DNA of 64,000 bases. It comes from Mycolicibacterium sp. ND9-15 (GTDB taxonomy: Bacteria > Actinomycetota > Actinomycetes > Mycobacteriales > Mycobacteriaceae). The stretch covers positions 223,501 through 287,500 of the forward strand of contig NZ_CP142362.1 of NCBI RefSeq assembly GCF_035918395.1, in the 5' to 3' direction. This document shows, piece after piece, positions 19,159-29,674 of this stretch. Position numbers and translations under genes: made by a program. How positions within the stretch are numbered: the stretch's first letter is position 1; each line of letters starts with the position of its first letter. The notes below the pieces were generated by a model. The model had not been told where the DNA came from. It saw only the letters and a program-made list of their open reading frames with translations, and made no database searches.

Positions 19159-19791
19159 TCACCTTTCTGTGGGTTGCGCTACGCCGAGTCCGCGCATGCA
19201 GAACCGGACGACCTGTTCGCGGACGTCATGCTGGTCGCATTCGCCGGTCGTCCATTGGCGTTCGACACTCGCCCAGATCGCGCCGTGGATCGACAACGCG
19301 TCGGCTGCTGGATTGATGTGAGGGAAAAGGCCGGCGGCCTTGCCCCTTTCGAGCTGCTCGACGAGCGGCGTCAAGATCTCACCGTAGGCCTCGCTGACCA
19401 GCTCGGGCGCCGCGAACATCTGCGTCTGCGCCTCGAGCGACATCTGCCGCAGGTCAGATCTGATCCGTTCGTTGAACGCCAGATCCAGGCGACCGTCGAT
19501 CCACGCCACCACCGCTTCGGTGGGGTTGGACGCCGCGGCCATCTTGCGCTTCAACCTGCGCATCTCGATTCGCGCCATCTGCAGGAACACCGCGCGCACC
19601 AGTGCGTCTTTCGAATCAAAATGCCGATAGAAGGCTCGGGTGCTCAGTGCGGCGCGGTTGAGCACGCGGGCCACGCTGACCGAAGCGATTCCCTCGTCGC
19701 GAACGATCTCGGTGGCGGCGCCCACGAGCGCCTCACGCACGCCGGGATCGGGCCCCAGCTTCTGGCGTCGCCGCCTCGCTACGGTGTCCAT
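19159..19791 (-). CDS. TetR family transcriptional regulator
   Basis: 210-residue regulator. The helix-turn-helix spans about residues 18-65, with EIVRDEGIASVSVARVLNRA and the recognition-helix sequence STRAFYRHFDSKDALVR. A basic N-terminal arm (ARRRRQK) may contact the minor groove. The ATG overlaps the stop of the sulfotransferase gene by one base (TGATG), so it is an internal gene of the operon it presumably controls. The 27-bp palindrome at 22174-22200 before the first gene is the obvious operator candidate, which would give autoregulation. No ligand can be inferred with confidence. Confidence 0.85.
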   Translation of the reverse strand: MDTVARRRRQKLGPDPGVREALVGAATEIVRDEGIASVSVARVLNRAALSTRAFYRHFDSKDALVRAVFLQMARIEMRRLKRKMAAASNPTEAVVAWIDGRLDLAFNERIRSDLRQMSLEAQTQMFAAPELVSEAYGEILTPLVEQLERGKAAGLFPHINPAADALSIHGAIWASVERQWTTGECDQHDVREQVVRFCMRGLGVAQPTER

Positions 19792-20936
19792 CACGCGGTG
19801 GCGTCGTATGCGGCCAGATAGTCGGCGAAGGATTCGTGCACCTGCTGCCGAGTCAGGCCATAGTCGGCGAGGTCGTAATTGTGTTCGCCACGCGAGCCGG
19901 GCCGGTGCTCGTCCGCCCACTGCTGCACGCTGCGACGCGCCTCGTCGGTGAATGTCAGGTCCAGGCGGCCGTAGCTTTTCTCCAGGGTGCCGATCGGGTC
20001 GGCATTGAGGTCGGCAAACGACACATCAGCGAACCGGTTGTCTCCGAATCGATTTCGGAAATCGATCGCGCGCCGGACACCTTCGGTCCAGCACTCGAGC
20101 TGCTCGACGCCAAGCTCATGCGGGTCGTCACGATCACTACTCCAACTGCGTACGTATTGGATCAGGCTGCACACCGACGCCAGTACCTTCGCCGGGTCGC
20201 GGTGACTCCATAGGAACTTCGCGTTCGGGTAGGCCGCCACGAGCGCATCGAGCGAGAACATGTGAACCGGCGTCTTCAGGTGCCACAGGGTCGGCGGGCA
20301 GCGCCATTGAAGAAGTTTGAGCACTTGGCGGTGAAAAGTGTACGTCTCCCGCATATCGCACTGCATAAGCCACGCCAGGTACCCGGGGACCCGCACCACC
20401 CCGTCGAAGTGGAAGGTGCGGAAACTCATCCCCATCAGGTCCTGGCATTCGGTGGGTGCCTGCGGCTCCGAGTTCATCATGGTCCGCATGCGCGGAAACA
20501 TGCTGTCCATCATGGCGATTCCTTCGGCCGCTTGCGCGATCCGCGGATCGTCATGCTGGGTCGCCGCCTCCGGTGGCGGCGTGCATGCTTGAGACTCCCA
20601 CAGCCGCAACGACCGAAACTGCGGATCATTGGCCACCAGTTGGCTCAGAGCCGTTGTTCCGGTGCGCGGCAGCCCGATGACGAACACCGGACCCCCGACG
20701 ACTTCTTCGTCGATCTCGGGATGCTGCTGGTAGGTGTCGACGATGCGCAACCGTTGTATGAGGGCGTTGCTGATGGTCGCGTGCTGGATGACCCGGCCCG
20801 TCTCGTTGAGATCGGCTTCATTGTTCAGCGCGTCGACGGTGCGCTCCAATCCTTCGCGATAGTAGGGCGAGCCGAAATCGTCGAGTCCGGTGGCGATCTG
20901 TGCGCCCTCCTCGAGTTCGTCCGCGCTGAAGGTCAT
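19791..20936 (-). CDS. Sulfotransferase family protein
   Basis: 381-residue cytoplasmic PAPS-dependent sulfotransferase fold. The 5'-phosphosulfate-binding loop is FVIGLPRTGTTALSQL (GLPRTGTT, 88-95) and the 3'-phosphate site is in LWSHRDPAKVLASVC. Residues HLKTPVHMFSL lie between. These proteins are numerous in mycobacteria and may sulfate, or in some cases only bind, lipid and steroid alcohols; the acceptor is unknown. The ATG overlaps the stop of the upstream DUF1214 gene by 4 nt (ATGA). A longer upstream frame is rejected because it runs back through that gene. Confidence 0.85.
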   Translation of the reverse strand: MTFSADELEEGAQIATGLDDFGSPYYREGLERTVDALNNEADLNETGRVIQHATISNALIQRLRIVDTYQQHPEIDEEVVGGPVFVIGLPRTGTTALSQLVANDPQFRSLRLWESQACTPPPEAATQHDDPRIAQAAEGIAMMDSMFPRMRTMMNSEPQAPTECQDLMGMSFRTFHFDGVVRVPGYLAWLMQCDMRETYTFHRQVLKLLQWRCPPTLWHLKTPVHMFSLDALVAAYPNAKFLWSHRDPAKVLASVCSLIQYVRSWSSDRDDPHELGVEQLECWTEGVRRAIDFRNRFGDNRFADVSFADLNADPIGTLEKSYGRLDLTFTDEARRSVQQWADEHRPGSRGEHNYDLADYGLTRQQVHESFADYLAAYDATA

Positions 20937-22156
20937 TTGGAGAACCTCTCGTGAACGGCGCGCCGGCGCGCCGCGAGGATGGCGGCCCGTTGCGCGGGGC
21001 TGACCGTCGCGGTGCCGGCGGGTAACTCCGACGCGACATCGGCGAATTTGACGACCCGTGCGCTCGGGGTAGGCGCGGTCTCGGTCCGCACACATCGCAG
21101 AATCATCGCGCCGTTGCTATGTCCTGCCGTATCAAGCCAATTCGCGACTCCGGGATCGCGCGAGCTGACGACGACACGAAGAATTCCGTCGGAGTCGACC
21201 GTCGCCTGATGTGCGTTGAGGCTGGACTGATGGCGGCCGTAGTGAACGGTCTCCCACCATGGATTGCCCAGCGAGTAGCTCCAGTACACGCCTTCGGGAG
21301 GCTCGACCTCCAGGATCAATGCCTCATCGGGTTCGAGTTCGTAGCATCCGATGACCGGCCGGTTCTCCGCGGCGGCCCCCATGTCGGAACGGTCGATCGG
21401 CGGCATGAAGCCATTGGCCGGTGGACCCGCATTGAAGTCGAGGAAGAACTTGAGGTTGTCGTGAACGAACTCACCCAGCGCGTGAATCTGGCGCGAGACC
21501 GCGACGTCGGCCGCCACCGAGGGGTCCTTCGGTTCCACCTCGTCGCCGATGCGCTCGATCTGCAGCGAGGACGGCTTCTCGTTGTCCCAGTCGTAGAAGA
21601 AGTGCCGGACCACGAGCGTGGGATGGTCGCCCTCGAGCCGCATCCAGTTGCCCTCGTGCTCGGCGGCCGAGAGCGTTACCTCGAAGTTTCCGTCCGCGTC
21701 CATCTCGAGGTCGTCGACCAGGCAGTTGGTCGTGGACACGATTCCGTTCATGGTCTGCAGACCGACGTACCGCGCGGTGCCCCGGTTGCCGAACAGCCGG
21801 TAGGTCTCGCCACCCCGCAGCGTCGCCCGCAGGTAAATGCAGTCCGGACATTCCATACCCCACGTCAGGATGTCATCGGTGCTTGTGCGGGTCACCGCCA
21901 GAACCGGATCGGGATCGGTCCGCAGCGCCTCGTCGATACCGACGGCCAACAGCACCATCAGGTGCCTCATCCCCGATGCGTAGTCGACGCTGTTGCGGTT
22001 GACCTCACTGGACACGACGAGTTCGCCGGCGGCTTTCAACCGTTCGAGAAGATGCGGCCAGGCCCGGGCCAGCTCACCTTCACCGCCGCCTTGACCGGTC
22101 AGCGCCGCCTCGGCGATGGAGAACGGCAGCCAGGCCATCGGGTTCGCGTCGCTCAC
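20933..22156 (-). CDS. DUF1214 domain protein
   Basis: 407 residues, no signal peptide or membrane helix. The C-terminal third carries the DUF1214-like beta-rich region: EALILEVEPPEGVYWSYSLG, NPWWETVHYGRHQSSLN and GILRVVVSSRDPGVANWLDT, a pattern shared with DUF1254/DUF1214 proteins of unknown biochemical role. The N-terminal half is helical (AWPHLLERLKAAGELVVSSE). First gene of the four-gene accessory operon; its promoter region (22157-22200) includes the long palindrome. Its constant association with sulfotransferases and SDRs suggests a role in modifying a hydrophobic substrate (inference). Confidence 0.75.
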   Translation of the reverse strand: MSDANPMAWLPFSIAEAALTGQGGGEGELARAWPHLLERLKAAGELVVSSEVNRNSVDYASGMRHLMVLLAVGIDEALRTDPDPVLAVTRTSTDDILTWGMECPDCIYLRATLRGGETYRLFGNRGTARYVGLQTMNGIVSTTNCLVDDLEMDADGNFEVTLSAAEHEGNWMRLEGDHPTLVVRHFFYDWDNEKPSSLQIERIGDEVEPKDPSVAADVAVSRQIHALGEFVHDNLKFFLDFNAGPPANGFMPPIDRSDMGAAAENRPVIGCYELEPDEALILEVEPPEGVYWSYSLGNPWWETVHYGRHQSSLNAHQATVDSDGILRVVVSSRDPGVANWLDTAGHSNGAMILRCVRTETAPTPSARVVKFADVASELPAGTATVSPAQRAAILAARRRAVHERFSK

Positions 22157-22173
22157 ATGTCTCTCCAGCCCTC

Positions 22174-22200
22174 TTAACTGAAAACATTGTTTTCATTTAA
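22174..22200. promoter_or_regulatory. 27-bp palindrome, candidate operator of the DUF1214-sulfotransferase operon
   Basis: TTAAC/TGAAAACA-T-TGTTTTCA/TTTAA: the inner 17 bp (22179-22195) are a perfect inverted repeat around one T and the outer arms extend it with one mismatch. It is very AT-rich within a high-GC region and lies 18 bp before the first start codon of the operon that encodes a TetR regulator. Confidence 0.7.
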
Positions 22201-22251
22201 GCCAGAACACGACTGTGACATCCGAGGACCGAAGTGTCAATGCACTGTTGT

Positions 22252-25053
22252 CTAGCCGCTGTTGCGCAGCGCCGTCGCCAACCCGCTCATTGTCAGCAGG
22301 ATTCCGCGCTGGACGAGTTCGTCGTCGTCACCGGAGCGGTAGCGGCGCAGCAACTCGACCTGGAGGTGGTTCAGCGGCTCCAGGTAGGGGAAGCGGTTGA
22401 ACACCGAACGGGCCAGCGCCGGGTTGTCGGCCAGCAGGTCGTCCTGGCCGGTGATCAACTTGTGCATCCGGATCGTACGGGCGTGCTCGGCGACGATCTT
22501 GTCGAACACCCGCCGCCGTAGCTCTTCGTCGTCGACGAGTTCGGCATAGCGGGCCGCCAGCCCCAGGTCGGATTTCGCCAGTACCTGCGCCATGTTCGAC
22601 AGCACGGTACGGAAGAACGGCCACCGCCGGTACAGGTCCTGCAGCAACTCGAGACGAGCGTGCTCAGGCTCGGGCCCCTGACCGATCCACTCCTCGAACG
22701 CCGTTCCGGTGCCGTACCAGCCGGGCAGCATGACCCTCGACTGGCTCCATGCCAGCACCCACGGAATCGCCCTCAGGTCGGCTATCGAGGTGGTGGGTTT
22801 GCGCGACGACGGCCGGCTGCCGATGTTGAGTGCGCCGATCTCGCTCACCGGCGTCGAGGCCTTGAAATAATCGACGAAACCCGGTGTCTCATGGACCAAT
22901 TCGGCATATGCCCGTTGAGCGCGCACGGCCAGGTCATCGAGCACCTCGTAGGCCGGACCCGCTTCATCGCCGAGCCCTTCGACGTCGAGCAGCGTCGCCT
23001 CCAACGTGGCAGCCACAAGGGTCTCGAGGTTGCGGTGTGCGATCTGCGGCTCGGCGTACTTGGCGGCGATGACCTCGCCCTGCTCGGTGATCCGCAGCGA
23101 TCCGTTCACCGCGCCGGGCGGCTGCGCCAGGATGGCCTCGTAGCTCGGCCCGCCACCGCGACCGACCGTGCCTCCGCGACCGTGGAAGAGTCGCAACCGG
23201 ATTCCGGTTTTGCGTGCCGACTCCACCAGGTCGAGTTCGGCGCGGTACAGCGCCCAGTTCGCCGCCAGGTAACCGCCGTCTTTATTGGAGTCGGAGTAGC
23301 CGAGCATCACCTCCTGGCTCTCGCTGCGCGCCGACACGATCGACCGGTACACCGGGAGATCCAGCGCCGCCTCGAGAATCGACGAGCCGCGCTTCAGATC
23401 GTCGATGGTCTCGAACAGCGGCACGATGCCCACCGGCGCATACGGTGTGTCCGCCGCCACGTCCAGCAGGCCGGCCTCTTTGAGCAGAATCGCGGCCTCC
23501 AATAGGTCCGACACCGACTCGCACATCGAGATGATGTAGTTCGGCACCGCCCGCGACCCAAACACCTCCACGGCCCGCGCGGCCGCCGCCACGATGTCGA
23601 GTTCCTTGCGGGCCAATTCGGACAGTTCGGCGCCGTCCCTGACCAGCGGTCGCCGGGTCGCCAGCTCGCCGGCCAGCAGTTCCACCCGCTGCGCCTCGGC
23701 CAGTGAGCCGTAGTCAGGGTGCACCCCCGCCCACGCGAGTAGCTCGGCGACGACCTCCTCGTGCACCTCGGAGTTCTGTCGCATGTCGAGCCCGCAGAGG
23801 TGAAAACCGAACGTGTGCACGGCTTCTCGCAGCCGGGCGAGCCGGTCGTCGGCCAGCACCGCGCTGCCGTTGGTGCGCAGCGACTGGTCGACCACGTTCA
23901 AGTCGGCGAGCAACTCGGCGGGTGTCTGGTAGCGCTCGAGGCCCAAATCGAGTTCGTGTTCGGGTTGCTCGTCGAGGATCTCCTTGGCCGTCGAGGTAAG
24001 TCGGGCGCGGATCACGCGCAATGCTCGCCGATACGGCTCGTCGGCCCGCGCGGGTTCGTCGCAGCGGGCGGCCAACGCTTCGAGGGCACCGCTGATCTGG
24101 ACCAGGCGCGCGGACATCGACAGCTCTTCCTCGAGCGCGGCGATCTCGGCGAAGTAGTGGTCCAGCGCCGTGTAAGCGGCACTGCCGGTGGCGAGGCGGA
24201 CCACCTCGGCCGTGACGTTCGGGTTGCCGTCCCGATCGCCGCCGATCCACGACCCGGGCCGCACGATCGGCTCGTCGAGCAGCCCGGCGTCGGGCCAGCG
24301 CGCGTTCAGTTCGGTGCGCACGTCACCGTTCACTTGCGGGATGACCTCAAAGAATGCGGCCGGATAGTACCGCAAGCCGGTTTCGATCTCGTCCTGAATC
24401 TTCAACCGGGACAACCGAACCAGCGCAGTCTGCCACAGCGTGAGGATGTGGCGGCGAAGTTCCTGCTCTATGTCGCGACCGTCGTCGGTCCGGATGTGGC
24501 CGTGCAGCCGCAGCCGCATCAACTCGGTGATGCGGTGCTGGGTGTCGAAGATCGTGCGCCGCCTGGTCTCGGTCGGATGCGCGGTGATCACCGGCGACAC
24601 CAACGCCCCTGCCAGCGCCTCGGCGACGGTGCCGGCATCCAACTCGACGGCGTCGAGCTTGGCGTAGGTGGCGGCCAGGCTGCTGTCCTGCGGCGGCTCC
24701 CCCGCCTCGACATGGACGGCCCGCCGACGCTCCCGGTGGATGTCCTCGGCGACGTTGGCCAGCAGTGCGAACTGGGTGAAGGCGCGGATGACCGGAATCG
24801 CCCTGCGGATCTCGATGCCGTCGAACATCCCCGCGAGTTCGGCGCGGTCGATCTCGGAACGGCGCACCCGGAACGACTCCACGCGTGCGCGCTCGACGAG
24901 GTCGAACATCTCCTCGCCGTTCTGCTCGCGCACGGTGTCGCCGAGTATCGCGCCGAGAAGCCGGATGTCCTCGCGCATCGGCTCGGTGGCGTCGCGGCCC
25001 ACCCGGGTGCGCTTCACCGCACCGATCGGTTCGAGCTCGGTGACGTCACCCAT
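22252..25053 (-). CDS. ppc: Phosphoenolpyruvate carboxylase
   Basis: Anaplerotic enzyme forming oxaloacetate from PEP and bicarbonate; 933 residues, full length for the bacterial family. Catalytic His159 lies in [13 protein letters not shown]; the second signature is [19 protein letters not shown] and the glycine-rich catalytic loop [20 protein letters not shown] follows. The C-terminal tail ends TALRNSG, the usual terminus at the allosteric aspartate/inhibitor site region. It is the only gene here that commits glycolytic PEP to the TCA cycle and lies directly downstream of the glycolytic cluster. As I recall, M. tuberculosis lacks ppc at this position whereas other mycobacteria have it. Confidence 0.95.
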   Translation of the reverse strand: MGDVTELEPIGAVKRTRVGRDATEPMREDIRLLGAILGDTVREQNGEEMFDLVERARVESFRVRRSEIDRAELAGMFDGIEIRRAIPVIRAFTQFALLANVAEDIHRERRRAVHVEAGEPPQDSSLAATYAKLDAVELDAGTVAEALAGALVSPVITAHPTETRRRTIFDTQHRITELMRLRLHGHIRTDDGRDIEQELRRHILTLWQTALVRLSRLKIQDEIETGLRYYPAAFFEVIPQVNGDVRTELNARWPDAGLLDEPIVRPGSWIGGDRDGNPNVTAEVVRLATGSAAYTALDHYFAEIAALEEELSMSARLVQISGALEALAARCDEPARADEPYRRALRVIRARLTSTAKEILDEQPEHELDLGLERYQTPAELLADLNVVDQSLRTNGSAVLADDRLARLREAVHTFGFHLCGLDMRQNSEVHEEVVAELLAWAGVHPDYGSLAEAQRVELLAGELATRRPLVRDGAELSELARKELDIVAAAARAVEVFGSRAVPNYIISMCESVSDLLEAAILLKEAGLLDVAADTPYAPVGIVPLFETIDDLKRGSSILEAALDLPVYRSIVSARSESQEVMLGYSDSNKDGGYLAANWALYRAELDLVESARKTGIRLRLFHGRGGTVGRGGGPSYEAILAQPPGAVNGSLRITEQGEVIAAKYAEPQIAHRNLETLVAATLEATLLDVEGLGDEAGPAYEVLDDLAVRAQRAYAELVHETPGFVDYFKASTPVSEIGALNIGSRPSSRKPTTSIADLRAIPWVLAWSQSRVMLPGWYGTGTAFEEWIGQGPEPEHARLELLQDLYRRWPFFRTVLSNMAQVLAKSDLGLAARYAELVDDEELRRRVFDKIVAEHARTIRMHKLITGQDDLLADNPALARSVFNRFPYLEPLNHLQVELLRRYRSGDDDELVQRGILLTMSGLATALRNSG

Positions 25054-25100
25054 GACTCAAGTATCGACGCCGCCGCAGCAGGTCGCAGGCGCAGATCGGG

Positions 25101-25334
25101 TCAGCTGTACTTGATGAGCAGCGCGACGCCGACGATCGAAACCAGCCAGATGCCGGTGACGAAGTAGGTCAACCGGTCCAGGTTCTTCTCCACCACCGTC
25201 GACCCGGACAAGCTGGACTGGACGCCGCCGCCGAACAGCGTGGACAAGCCGCCGCCCTTGGCGCGATGCAGCAGCACCAGGAGCACGACCAGGACGCTGG
25301 TCACGACCAGGATGATCTGCAAGGCCAATTCCAT
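25101..25334 (-). CDS. secG: Preprotein translocase subunit SecG
   Basis: 77-residue membrane subunit of the SecYEG channel. Two hydrophobic helices (about residues 3-22 and 55-75) flank the conserved cytoplasmic loop HRAKGGGLSTLFGGG. Located between tpiA and ppc as in other actinobacteria; 22 bp separate it from the tpiA stop, so it may be expressed from the gap-pgk-tpiA transcript. Confidence 0.93.
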   Translation of the reverse strand: MELALQIILVVTSVLVVLLVLLHRAKGGGLSTLFGGGVQSSLSGSTVVEKNLDRLTYFVTGIWLVSIVGVALLIKYS

Positions 25335-25356
25335 GGCCGCCAGATTACCGGACTGC

Positions 25357-26142
25357 CTACGGCAGCGGCCCGCCGGCCGCGATAGCCGACAGCGTTGCGA
25401 ACTGCTCCCCGTCCAGCGAAGCCCCGCCGACGAGGGCCCCGTCGACGTCCTCCTGCGCGACGATCTCGCCGACGTTCTTGGCGTTCACCGAGCCGCCGTA
25501 CAGGACGCGGACGCCAGCCGCCAACTGCGGCGTCGCCAGCTTGCCCAACTCGTCGCGGATCGCCTTGCAGACCTCCTGCGCGTCGGCGGCGCTGGCTACC
25601 CTGCCGGTACCGATCGCCCACACCGGCTCGTAGGCGATCACAGCCTGGCCGATCTGCTCGGCCGACAGCCCAGCCAGCGAGCCGCGCAGCGACTCGACGT
25701 TGTGCTCGACGTGGTTGCCCGCCTCGCGAACCTCGAGTTGCTCGCCGATACAGATGATCGGCACCAAACCGTGCCGGAACGCGGCAGCGGCCTTCGCGGC
25801 GACAAGCGCGTCGTCCTCATGGTGATAGGTGCGGCGTTCGGAGTGCCCGACGACGACGTAGGTGCAGCCCAGCTTGGCCAGGAACGCGCCGCTGGTGTCG
25901 CCGGTGTAGGCGCCCGAATCGTGCTGCGAGAGATCCTGCGCGCCGTAGGACAGCAGCAGCTTGTCGCCGTCGACCAGCGTCTGCACGCTGCGCAGGTCGG
26001 TGAACGGCGGTATCACCGCGACGTCGACCTTGTCGAAGTACTTCGCAGGCAACGCGAACGCGATCTTCTGCACCAGCGCGATCGCCTCGAAGTGGTTGAG
26101 GTTCATCTTCCAGTTGCCGGCGATCAGCGGCTTGCGAGTCAC
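25357..26142 (-). CDS. tpiA: Triosephosphate isomerase
   Basis: Interconverts dihydroxyacetone phosphate and glyceraldehyde-3-phosphate; 261 residues. Catalytic residues are K12 (GNWKMN), H100 (VVGHSERR) and E172 ([12 protein letters not shown]), with the phosphate loop YGGSVNAKN near the C-terminus. I set the start at GTG 26142 to match the family N-terminus ([12 protein letters not shown]). An upstream GTG at 26160 overlaps the pgk stop as GTGA and would add six residues; it is a real alternative because it gives translational coupling. Confidence 0.93.
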   Translation of the reverse strand: MTRKPLIAGNWKMNLNHFEAIALVQKIAFALPAKYFDKVDVAVIPPFTDLRSVQTLVDGDKLLLSYGAQDLSQHDSGAYTGDTSGAFLAKLGCTYVVVGHSERRTYHHEDDALVAAKAAAAFRHGLVPIICIGEQLEVREAGNHVEHNVESLRGSLAGLSAEQIGQAVIAYEPVWAIGTGRVASAADAQEVCKAIRDELGKLATPQLAAGVRVLYGGSVNAKNVGEIVAQEDVDGALVGGASLDGEQFATLSAIAAGGPLP

Positions 26143-26156
26143 GATTGCGGTACCTC

Positions 26157-27371
26157 TCACTCTTCTAAAACTGCGAGGCCGGGCAGGGTCTTACCCTCCA
26201 GGTATTCCAGCGACGCGCCGCCGCCGGTGGAAATGTGGGAGAAGCCGTCCTCCGGCAGCCCGAGTTGACGCACGGCGGCCGCGGAGTCCCCGCCGCCGAC
26301 GACGCTGAACGCGCCCTTACCGGTGGCGGTGATGATGGCCTCAGCGACGCCCTTGGTGCCGGCCGCGAACGCCGGGAACTCGAACACGCCCATCGGTCCA
26401 TTCCAGAAAACCGTCCTGGCGTTGGACAGCAGGTTGGTGAACCGCTCGACCGAACCGGGCCCGATGTCCAGGCCCATTTTCCCGTCGGGAATCCGGTCGG
26501 CGCGCACGATCTCGGGCGTCGCGTCTGCTTTGAACTCGTCGGCGACGACGATATCGACCGGCACGTGGATCACGTCCCCGTAGGTCTCCAACAGCTTGCG
26601 ACAGGTGTCGATCATGTCCTCTTCGAGCAGCGAGGTGCCGACCGAAGCGCCCTGGGAGGCCAGGAACGTGAAGCACATCCCGCCACCGATGAGCAGGCTG
26701 TCCGCCTTCTCCGCCAGCGACTCGATGACCGCGAGCTTGTCGGAGACCTTCGAACCACCCACCACCACCGCGAACGGCCGCTCCTCGGAACCGGTGAGCT
26801 GCCGCAGGACCGTGACCTCGGCGGCCACCAGCGTGCCGGCGTAGTGCGGCAGCAGGGTTGCGACGTCATACACCGAGGCCTGCTTGCGGTGCACCACCCC
26901 GAAACCGTCGGAGACGAAAGCTCCATCGTCCCCTACGAGCTCGACCAGCTGCTTGGCCAGCGCCAGCCGTTCACCGTCGTCCTTGCTGGTCTCGCGAGAA
27001 TCGAAGCGGACGTTCTCCAGAAGCAGCACGTCGCCGTCGGTGAGGCCCTCGGCGCGGGCCAGGGCGTCGGTGCCGACGACATCGCTGGCCAGTTGCACAT
27101 GCCGGTCGAGTTGTTCGCTCAGCGCGACCGCCACCGGCCCGAGCGAAAACTTAGGCTCCGGCCCGCTTTTCGGGCGCCCCAGGTGGGCGGTGACGACGAC
27201 CTTGGCACCGGCTTCGGCGAGCCGCTTCAGCGTCGGGACCGACGCTCTGATCCGGCCCGGATCGGTGATCGTCCCGTCGTCGTCCAGCGGGACGTTGAGG
27301 TCCGAGCGGACCAGCACGCCCCGTCCCGAAACCCCTTCTGCCAGAAGGTCGTCGAGCGTCTTGACAGCCAC
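26157..27371 (-). CDS. pgk: Phosphoglycerate kinase
   Basis: Substrate-level phosphorylation step of glycolysis, 404 residues. N-domain substrate-binding signature [10 protein letters not shown] (about residues 22-31) and basic-patch residues are present, and the nucleotide domain has [18 protein letters not shown] and, near the C-terminus, [16 protein letters not shown] start, 4 bp after the gap stop; part of gap-pgk-tpiA. Confidence 0.95.
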   Translation of the reverse strand: MAVKTLDDLLAEGVSGRGVLVRSDLNVPLDDDGTITDPGRIRASVPTLKRLAEAGAKVVVTAHLGRPKSGPEPKFSLGPVAVALSEQLDRHVQLASDVVGTDALARAEGLTDGDVLLLENVRFDSRETSKDDGERLALAKQLVELVGDDGAFVSDGFGVVHRKQASVYDVATLLPHYAGTLVAAEVTVLRQLTGSEERPFAVVVGGSKVSDKLAVIESLAEKADSLLIGGGMCFTFLASQGASVGTSLLEEDMIDTCRKLLETYGDVIHVPVDIVVADEFKADATPEIVRADRIPDGKMGLDIGPGSVERFTNLLSNARTVFWNGPMGVFEFPAFAAGTKGVAEAIITATGKGAFSVVGGGDSAAAVRQLGLPEDGFSHISTGGGASLEYLEGKTLPGLAVLEE

Positions 27372-27375
27372 GGCG

Positions 27376-28455
<1,080 letters not shown>

Positions 28456-28567
28456 TCACCCGCCATGTGCCACCTGGTCAGCCACGATCAGCGCCGCCCC
28501 CGAGGCAGGGGACCTCTGCCGCCGGTTTCGTGACCTTCGTCCCTGCCGGCCGGCGGCGGCGCGCCTC

Positions 28568-28573
28568 GATACT
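28568..28573 (+). promoter_or_regulatory. -10-like hexamer for the alanine/histidine-rich gene
   Basis: GATACT, 6 nt before the ATG at 28580; a weak match, but no ribosome site is present. Confidence 0.35.
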
Positions 28574-28579
28574 TGTCGC

Positions 28580-28951
28580 ATGACGGTCGATGACCGACGT
28601 TCTCTTGGCGACGACCCTCGGGTGGCCGCCGCGGAACGGGCGGCCGAACTCCATGAACTCGGCGCCCGGATAGCGGCGGGAAATCGGATCGACTCGGCCG
28701 ACGTCGACCGGGCTCATGCCAGGGCGCGTGAAGCCCACGCCAGGGCGCGGAGGGCACACCTGGCCGCTGCGGAAAAACACCGGCACGCTGCTGAAGCGCA
28801 CGAGCGCGCCGCCCAGGCGCACCGCGATGCCGCGGCCAAGGGCATCGGTGATGTCGCCACTCATCTAAGCGCTGTCGCGGTCCATGAAGCCGCCCGCGAC
28901 GCCGACTATGAAGCCGCGGAAGTGGCATTGCAGATGGCGCGCGAAGAGTAG
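28580..28951 (+). CDS. Alanine/histidine-rich heptad-repeat protein, unknown function
   Basis: 123 residues, soluble. Residues about 42-90 form a repeated helix in which the unit AH(A/E/R)xA recurs every seven residues (AHARAREAHARARRAH, AEAHERAAQAHRDAA), so histidine and alanine fall on regular faces of one long amphipathic helix. No signal peptide or known catalytic motif. Similar short repeats occur in mycobacterial hypothetical proteins; a metal-binding or coiled-coil role is only a guess. Divergent from gap and convergent with the orphan binding protein (12 bp gap). Confidence 0.6.
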   Translation: MTVDDRRSLGDDPRVAAAERAAELHELGARIAAGNRIDSADVDRAHARAREAHARARRAHLAAAEKHRHAAEAHERAAQAHRDAAAKGIGDVATHLSAVAVHEAARDADYEAAEVALQMAREE

Positions 28952-28963
28952 TGGACTGCGCGG

Positions 28964-29674
28964 TCACCGCACCGCGAGATTCTGGTCGGTGTACGGGTTG
29001 CCGAGCCATTTTCGGCGGATCCGTTGCAGCGTCCCGTCCGCCTCCAGTTCGGCCTGCGCGACAGTGAGCCTTCCGAAGAGCGCCTGGTCACCGCGCGGAA
29101 CGGCGATCGCGATGTCCTCGACCGTGATGCCGCGCTGGACGACCTCGACCCCGGGGACGGGTTTGACCAGTTCGGTCAGCACCGGCGCGAGCTTCATGAA
29201 CGCATCGCACGCGCCCGTGGTGAGATCCGTTATCGCTGTGCGGATGGTGCCGTAGCCGTAGGTGCGGACGGCGCGGGCCTTGCCCTGCGCGACGAGACGC
29301 TCGGCGATGGGCTGGCTGGTGTTGCCTCGCTGCACGCCGATGGTCAGCCCCTCGAGGTCGTCGACGGACGTGACGCGCGGTAGCCGGCGGGTGTCGACGG
29401 CCAGCGACTGGCCGGAGATTACATACGGCGCGAGGAACGCCGCCTTCTTCTCGCGCTCGGGCGTGACCGTGGTGCCAGCGGCGACACAGTCGTAGTCGGT
29501 ACCGAGCCCGTCGAAGACGCCCTCGAAGTCGGCACCTTCGTACGGCACGAATTCGACTGTCGCACCGATCTTGTCGCCGAGTGCATGCATCAGGTCGATA
29601 TCGAGGCCGGTGCCGTCGGGCATTCCGTTGAAGGGCGGGTCGGGCAGAGCCACCCCGACTCTCAGCGTCTGCAT
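28964..29674 (-). CDS. Solute-binding protein of the amino-acid family, apparently without signal peptide
   Basis: 236 residues with the family 3 (glutamate/glutamine-type) periplasmic-binding fold: LRVGVALPDPPFNGM at the N-terminus, GLDIDLMHALGDKIGA, the first-domain TVTPEREKKAAFLAPY and second-domain GLTIGVQRGNTSQ. Normally such proteins start with a secretion or lipoprotein signal, but here the mature fold begins at residue 4 and the upstream in-frame codons contain no start before a stop. No permease or ATPase gene adjoins it. Immediately upstream lies the decayed cyclase-ATPase gene, whose coding end overlaps the start by about 13 bp, so the 5' end may have been lost. A TACGGT sits 6 nt before the ATG. 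Confidence 0.7.
   Translation of the reverse strand: MQTLRVGVALPDPPFNGMPDGTGLDIDLMHALGDKIGATVEFVPYEGADFEGVFDGLGTDYDCVAAGTTVTPEREKKAAFLAPYVISGQSLAVDTRRLPRVTSVDDLEGLTIGVQRGNTSQPIAERLVAQGKARAVRTYGYGTIRTAITDLTTGACDAFMKLAPVLTELVKPVPGVEVVQRGITVEDIAIAVPRGDQALFGRLTVAQAELEADGTLQRIRRKWLGNPYTDQNLAVR

Noticed and set aside
22660..25167. Long open frames antisense to ppc
   Set aside because: They mirror the high GC third positions of ppc, encode low-complexity Arg/Gly/Val-rich chains and have no recognisable motif.
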